DNA of 64,000 nt from Hyphomicrobiales bacterium (lineage in GTDB: Bacteria; Pseudomonadota; Alphaproteobacteria; Rhizobiales; Rhizobiaceae). The translations under genes and the position numbers were made by a program. This document shows, in pieces, positions 60,452 through 64,000 of the stretch (position 1 is its first letter; every line of letters begins with the position of its first letter). The notes beneath the pieces were generated by a model. It saw only the letters and a program-made list of their open reading frames with translations, did no database searches and was not told where the DNA came from. Where the stretch lies: positions 1-64,000 of the forward strand of contig UEIF01000043.1 of assembly GCA_900468805.1 (NCBI GenBank), given 5' to 3'.

Positions 60452-60898
60452 ATGACAGACATCAAAATTCCCTGGGAATCCTGGGTCGTTGTCTGCGATG
60501 GGGCCAAAGCCCTGATCATGCAGAACGCGGGTGACGCGGAACTCATGAATCTCCAGGTTCGCGAAACCCTTACACAACCCAACCAGCCCGACCGTGAACT
60601 CGGCACAGACAAGCCGGGGCGCTCCTACGCCCCGAACGGGATGAGCGGCAGCGCCATGGAAGAGACCAATTGGCAGGATCAGGCAGAAGCCGACTTCCTG
60701 AAGGGGATTGCCGACAAGCTTGACGAACTCGTCCATGAGAAAGAAGCGCGCCGCATCGTTCTGGTCGCACCTCCGCGCGCTCTCGGGACGTTGCGCCCCA
60801 ATCTCAGTGCGGACGCGCAGGCGGCGATTTCAGCCGAAGTGGCGAAGGACTATACCAACCTTCCCGTCGATCAGATCGAGCGGCATCTCGCCGCCTGA
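60452..60898 (+). CDS. Host-attachment-family protein
   Basis: A 148-residue cytoplasmic protein of the family named from an Agrobacterium attachment locus. It reads ESWVVVCDGAKALIMQNAGD, LGTDKPGRSYAPNGMSGSAM and ADFLKGIADKLDELVHEKEA, followed by RIVLVAPPRALGTLRPNLSA and a C-terminal DYTNLPVDQIERHL. The fold resembles eRF1-like/baeRF proteins; a direct attachment role is not established. ATG 60452 has GAGG nine bases upstream. A clear terminator follows. Confidence 0.9.
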   Translation: MTDIKIPWESWVVVCDGAKALIMQNAGDAELMNLQVRETLTQPNQPDRELGTDKPGRSYAPNGMSGSAMEETNWQDQAEADFLKGIADKLDELVHEKEARRIVLVAPPRALGTLRPNLSADAQAAISAEVAKDYTNLPVDQIERHLAA

Positions 60899-60922
60899 TC
60901 GTCGCAAGCCATCGCTCTTCGA

Positions 60923-60951
60923 AACGCGGGTCGCAAGGCCCGCGTTTTCTT
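60923..60951 (+). terminator. Rho-independent terminator after the host-attachment gene
   Basis: An 8-bp stem, AACGCGGG (60923-60930) with CCCGCGTT (60939-60946), and an eight-base loop, then TTCTTA. It begins 25 bases after the stop codon and lies in the convergent gap with the second PilZ gene. Confidence 0.85.
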
Positions 60952-60970
60952 ATGCGGATGAAGACGGAGA

Positions 60971-61321
60971 TCAGAGCTCGGTTTCGAAGCTCAACCGCAG
61001 CACATGATGCAGGAATTCGGGGTTCAGCAGCATGTTGAAGCTGATGGTCACGAATTCGCCTTCGCGCTTGACCACGGTCGAGCCGATCTCGTCGTGGATG
61101 CCGAGGATTTCCAGGAAGAAATGCTGCGGTATTTCAACGCTGGGGCTGACTTCCAGCAGCGCGCCGGCAAGCGTGATGGTGCGGATCAGGCAGCGGACTT
61201 GCGTGCCGGTGCTGAGGTGGTGGCCGACAAAGATGATGTTGCCAGGCCGGTCGAGGTTGAATTCTCTGTAAGCCTGTTCGGGCTTGGGATGTTCTGTGTC
61301 GAGGTGCATCTGAAAGGCCAT
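60971..61321 (-). CDS. Degenerate PilZ-like protein, 116 residues
   Basis: A paralogue of the PilZ protein at 59332-59730. Shared positions run from EFNLDRPGNIIFVGHHLSTG through VSPSVEIPQHFFLEILGI to the end (HHVLRLSF). The DxSxxG motif is replaced by ITLAGA and the second Arg is missing, so classical cyclic di-GMP binding is unlikely. The frame is intact and codon use is normal, so the protein is probably functional in another way, for example as a partner of the first PilZ protein. Confidence 0.78.
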   Translation of the reverse strand: MAFQMHLDTEHPKPEQAYREFNLDRPGNIIFVGHHLSTGTQVRCLIRTITLAGALLEVSPSVEIPQHFFLEILGIHDEIGSTVVKREGEFVTISFNMLLNPEFLHHVLRLSFETEL

Positions 61322-61662
61322 GTCAGCCTCCGCTTGTTGTATGATCTGACTTTAACGCAGGATTGCTCACATCTACTGAATAATGTCTTTAAAATTGAAA
61401 GCTTGTGCAAAATCTAACGGCATAACGCTTTTATTGCCGACAATACTGTCCAGAATCTGCCCAATTTTTCACCACCCCTGTGCCGTCATTGACTTGGCGT
61501 CCGTCGTCGCGCATAGAGAAGCCGGTTCGAGGCACCGGCCGCTCGCGGATGAAGATCCATGGTGAAGCCCTCGCGATCATGGTCACAGCCACTGTGCATG
61601 CTGACTGACGGCAATGCGAGCCCCCCTGACAGTCGAATGGCATGCCTTGAGAGGCTGAATCC
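61322..61662. other. Divergent intergenic region, 341 bases
   Basis: Lies between the PilZ-like gene (minus) and the Glyoxalase_8-like gene (plus). The left half is AT-rich (61380-61480). The right half is GC-rich with CCGGTTCGAGGCACCGG-type local pairing near 61525-61541. No protein-like frame longer than 20 codons stands out. Confidence 0.5.
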
Positions 61663-62133
61663 ATGACTCATACGCCTATGACTCGTGTACCCATGACTGG
61701 GACCTATCCACCGGTCGACGAATTGAAGACCCAGGCAAAACGCCTCCGACAGGCCATGACCGAACGCGGCAGCGAGATAAACCATGCCGCCGCCCTGGAA
61801 CTGATCGCCCGCCAATATGGCGCCCGCGACTGGAATACTCTGTCGGCCCTTGCTGCAAAACCCAATGACAAGCCCGCCTCGCCGATTTTCGTCGGCGCCC
61901 ATGTCCGCGGTCGCTACCTGAACCAGCCCTTCACCGGCAAGGTACTGGCTCTTTCGGCTGTAGCGGGCAGCGAGTTCTACAGGGTCACCATCCATTTCGA
62001 TGAGCCGGTCGACGTCGTGACCTTCGAGAGCTTCTCGGCCTTTCGTCAGCGCATCCACGCCCAGATCGATGAGAACGGCATCTCGCCGCGCAAGACCTCC
62101 AATGGCCTGCCGCACCTTGTCCTTGATCTCTGA
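61663..62133 (+). CDS. Glyoxalase superfamily-like (Glyoxalase_8) protein
   Basis: A 156-residue protein. An N-terminal helix pair reads VDELKTQAKRLRQAMTERGS, then INHAAALELIARQYGARDWN, the conserved DWNTL signature of the domain annotated Glyoxalase_8. A beta-rich part follows (FTGKVLALSAVAGSEFYRVT). The reaction is unknown. The start region repeats ATGACT three times in frame at 61663, 61678 and 61693; the first has GAGAGG upstream. It precedes the MATE gene by 29 bases and is probably co-transcribed. Confidence 0.75.
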   Translation: MTHTPMTRVPMTGTYPPVDELKTQAKRLRQAMTERGSEINHAAALELIARQYGARDWNTLSALAAKPNDKPASPIFVGAHVRGRYLNQPFTGKVLALSAVAGSEFYRVTIHFDEPVDVVTFESFSAFRQRIHAQIDENGISPRKTSNGLPHLVLDL

Positions 62134-62162
62134 TCGCCTGATCGCAAATCCGGATTCCGTCC

Positions 62163-63530
62163 ATGACATCAAATTCCGAAACCAATGCCTTCCTGACAGG
62201 CCCGCTGCCATCGGTCTTCGCCCGCACCGCGTTGCCGATCATCCTGATCACCACCATCAACGGCCTTTTTGCCGTGGTGGACGCCTATTTTCTCGGCGCT
62301 TATGTCGGGGCAGGGGCGCTTTCTGCCGTCACGCTGATCTTTCCCGGCCTGATGATGCTCGTCGCCCTGCAGTCGCTCGTCTCGAACGGCATGGCGAGCA
62401 TCCTTGCCCGCGAGCTCGGCGGCGGCAACCGCGATGCGGCGCGCCGCACCTTCGCTGTTGCCCATGTGCTGGCGATCGTGGTCGTCCTGCTCGTCAACGG
62501 TATCTACTGGACCGTCGGCTGGCGGATCGTCGACAATGCGGCGGCAGGAGATCTTGCCGTTGCCGAAAATGCCCGGACCTTCATGGGGATCATGGTTGGA
62601 GCTGCACCCATAGCTTTCTTCCTGTCGCTCAATATCGATGCCCTGCGCAGCGAAGGCCGGATCGGCTTCATGACCATGGTGATGCTGACTGCCACAGGAC
62701 TCAACATCGCCGCCAACTGGTTCTTCATGGCGATCCTGCAATGGGGTGTCGCAGGCTCTGCGCTCGGCTCCGTGCTGGCGCAGGCAATCTGCCTCGTCGC
62801 AGTACTGGTCTATCGCTGGCGCAATGAACGCGCGCTTCGCCCGGCAGCGGGCTTTCCGCTTGCGGACTGGCGGCCGATCCTGGCGCTCGGCGCCCCGATG
62901 AGCCTCGGTTTCATCGGCATCTCGCTCTGCTCGGCGGCTGTCATTTTCAACCTGTCGGTCTGGGGTGAGGGGGATTATGTCTCGACCATCGGCGCTTACG
63001 GCATCATTACCCGCGTCATGACGGTTGCCTATCTGCCGCTGCTCGGTCTCAACATCGCCTCCCAGACGATTTGCGGCAATAATTATGGAGCAGGTCTTTC
63101 GGAGCGGGTCGGCCGCAGTCTGCAGATCGCCTTGATCGCGGCCCTTGTCTACTGCACCGGCGTCGAGATCACGGTGGAGCTGCTGGCAACGCGCCTCGGC
63201 CACATCTTCGTTGCCGATCCCATCGTCATCGCCGAAGTCTCGCGCATCCTGCCCTGGACGGTAGGCGCCTATTTCCTGTTCGGCCAGATGATCGTGCTGT
63301 CGGGCTATTTTCAGGCGATCGGCGATGCCAGGCGCGCGGCGATCTTCGGCCTGTCACGCGCCTATCTCTTCACGCTGCCGCTGACTTTCCTGTTGCCGCA
63401 TGCTTTCGGGGAGATGGGCATCTGGATGGTGCCGGTCTTTGCGGAAGCCTGCATGTTCCTGCTGGCCTTTGCCGTCCTTACGCGGAATGCAAAGCGGCTG
63501 GGCTGGCGCTACGGGCTGCTGCCCGCTTGA
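62163..63530 (+). CDS. MATE-family multidrug/metabolite exporter
   Basis: A 455-residue membrane protein with about 12 helices in two bundles. It starts FARTALPIILITTINGLFAV, and has DAYFLGAYVGAGALSAVTLI, the family GMASILARELGGGNRDAARR loop and GLNIASQTICGNNYGAGLSE in the second half. MATE proteins export cationic drugs or secondary metabolites with H+ or Na+. The start lies 29 bases after the Glyoxalase_8-like gene. The stop is followed by a dispersed repeat and a strong terminator. Confidence 0.93.
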   Translation: MTSNSETNAFLTGPLPSVFARTALPIILITTINGLFAVVDAYFLGAYVGAGALSAVTLIFPGLMMLVALQSLVSNGMASILARELGGGNRDAARRTFAVAHVLAIVVVLLVNGIYWTVGWRIVDNAAAGDLAVAENARTFMGIMVGAAPIAFFLSLNIDALRSEGRIGFMTMVMLTATGLNIAANWFFMAILQWGVAGSALGSVLAQAICLVAVLVYRWRNERALRPAAGFPLADWRPILALGAPMSLGFIGISLCSAAVIFNLSVWGEGDYVSTIGAYGIITRVMTVAYLPLLGLNIASQTICGNNYGAGLSERVGRSLQIALIAALVYCTGVEITVELLATRLGHIFVADPIVIAEVSRILPWTVGAYFLFGQMIVLSGYFQAIGDARRAAIFGLSRAYLFTLPLTFLLPHAFGEMGIWMVPVFAEACMFLLAFAVLTRNAKRLGWRYGLLPA

Positions 63531-63537
63531 GGGCAAA

Positions 63538-63581
63538 GCAATTCCAGCAAAAGTGTGTAGCGGTTTTGCGTCCGGAATTGC
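63538..63581 (+). repeat. Dispersed intergenic repeat, copy 3
   Basis: Core CCAGCAAAAGTGTGTAGCGG then TTTTGCGTCC. The arms GCAATTCC (63538-63545) and GGAATTGC (63574-63581) are an 8-bp perfect inverted repeat around it. The element begins seven bases after the MATE stop codon. Confidence 0.75.
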
Positions 63582-63599
63582 GTAAAGCAAAGGAAAAGA

Positions 63600-63626
63600 C
63601 CGCGCCTCTCGGCGCGGCCTTGTTTT
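63600..63626 (+). terminator. Rho-independent terminator after the MATE gene
   Basis: A 7-bp stem, CCGCGCC (63600-63606) with GGCGCGG (63611-63617), and loop TCTC, then CCTTGTTTT. The T-tract reaches the first base of the stop codon of the convergent Cys-rich gene. Confidence 0.85.
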
Positions 63627-63790
63627 CAATCCTGGCTGGCTACAGGGGCGGATGCCGCAGCAGCCTCCGCTTCCCCGAGCGCCTGCGCGCATTCCTCGCA
63701 GCAGACTTCGACGGTCTTGCCGCCAAGCTTGACGCTGATCGCATCAGGGCCGAGTTCGCAATCGCAGGCGGCGCATGTGGTCTTTTTCAT
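63626..63790 (-). CDS. Cys-rich metal-binding mini-protein, 54 residues
   Basis: Starts MKKTTCAACDCELGPDAISV and has a second cluster VEVCCEECAQALG, then an Ala-rich tail. The CxxCxC and CCxxC groups look like a small metal site (zinc or copper) resembling the Cys-rich unit of YHS/TRASH-type domains. GGAGG lies nine bases before the ATG. It is transcribed towards the MATE gene and its stop codon touches the MATE terminator. The exact family is not certain. Confidence 0.7.
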   Translation of the reverse strand: MKKTTCAACDCELGPDAISVKLGGKTVEVCCEECAQALGEAEAAAASAPVASQD

Positions 63791-63876
63791 CTGGTGATCC
63801 TCCGGTTTGTGCCCATTTGGGCAGGATCATAAAACCACTGCAGGCATTCTGCCTGCTGTCGAATTCTTTAGCGACT

Positions 63877-64000
63877 TTACGCTCGCAGCCGCGTCGCGCG
63901 CTGAAATTCCGCCGGCGTCTGGCCATAGGCCTGGCGGAAGGATGAGGTGAAATGGCTGTGGCTGGAAAAGCCCAGATCGAGCCCGAGCGCCGTCAGATCT
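63877..64000 (-). CDS. AraC/XylS-family regulator, C-terminal end (partial)
   Basis: The last 41 codons of a gene running off the right edge. The visible residues (LTALGLDLGFSSHSHFTSSF, then RQAYGQTPAEFQRATRLRA) are the second helix-turn-helix of the AraC family, with the classic GF-S-HF---F---G-TP-E-R pattern. The effector domain is outside the window, so no function can be given. Confidence 0.9.
   Translation of the reverse strand, partial: DLTALGLDLGFSSHSHFTSSFRQAYGQTPAEFQRATRLRA

Noticed and set aside
60971..61321. Calling the second PilZ-like gene broken
   Set aside because: Loss of the DxSxxG motif is a substitution in an intact frame with its own start, so divergence is more likely than decay.

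Overview
The window looks like a chromosomal segment of a Rhizobium-type alphaproteobacterium. The base composition is high in GC with long antisense shadow ORFs. Characteristic neighbours include the cytochrome c maturation genes ccmF-ccmH (cycK-cycL), degP, a two-component pair, glnE, a PAS histidine kinase and pepN, followed by many small alphaproteobacterial proteins. I see no rRNA, tRNA, insertion sequence, prophage or CRISPR array. All recognisable genes are intact except the two cut by the window edges: ccmF on the left and an AraC-type regulator on the right.

Layout. 1-755: end of the cytochrome c maturation operon. 799-2471 (minus): a four-gene ArsR/SRPBCC/VOC/DoxX operon preceded by two look-alike operator boxes. 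2714-9621 (plus): degP, a response regulator with a 17-bp tandem repeat in its leader, its histidine kinase, and glnE. 9634-16098 (minus): PAS histidine kinase, aminopeptidase N, and a soluble chemoreceptor-like protein with the signalling part in front of the sensor part. 16444-23433: DMT transporter, a winged-helix-like unknown, two tiny genes, a family-4-like uracil-DNA glycosylase lacking cluster cysteines, a short Hsp70, and a LysR regulator divergent from a class D beta-lactamase. 23471-27933 (minus): RND efflux pump and adaptor. 28195-33625: APH-like kinase, SDR protein, ETF-ubiquinone oxidoreductase with a LiuR-like operator/promoter, L,D-transpeptidase and EamA exporter. 33771-38114 (plus): Lrp regulator and a complete Fe-siderophore ABC importer.

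38115-40119 holds an intergenic stretch rich in inverted repeats, mgtE, and a long structured mgtE leader. 40120-42827: quinone oxidoreductase, HxlR regulator and MFS exporter. 43130-45886: diacylglycerol-kinase-like protein and a GGDEF protein. 46019-48808: divergent glutamine-synthetase-like and class III aminotransferase genes, probably for polyamine or amine catabolism. 48805-52349: glycosyltransferase and flippase-like envelope genes. 52357-55011: an ECF42-type sigma factor with three YCII paralogues and, divergently, a small membrane protein. Both directions carry matching TGTCGA-N17-CG(A/T)C promoters. 55056-64000: AMP nucleosidase, small secreted or single-domain proteins, two divergent PilZ paralogues, a HisC-like aminotransferase, a host-attachment-family protein, a MATE exporter and a Cys-rich mini-protein.

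The most interesting signals are the bidirectional ECF42 promoter pair, the nested palindrome at 38205-38340, a dispersed intergenic repeat whose core is kept while its pairing arms differ between copies, the chemoreceptor with reversed domain order, and several real small genes shorter than 65 codons. All functional calls come from reading translated sequence and motifs; no database search was run.
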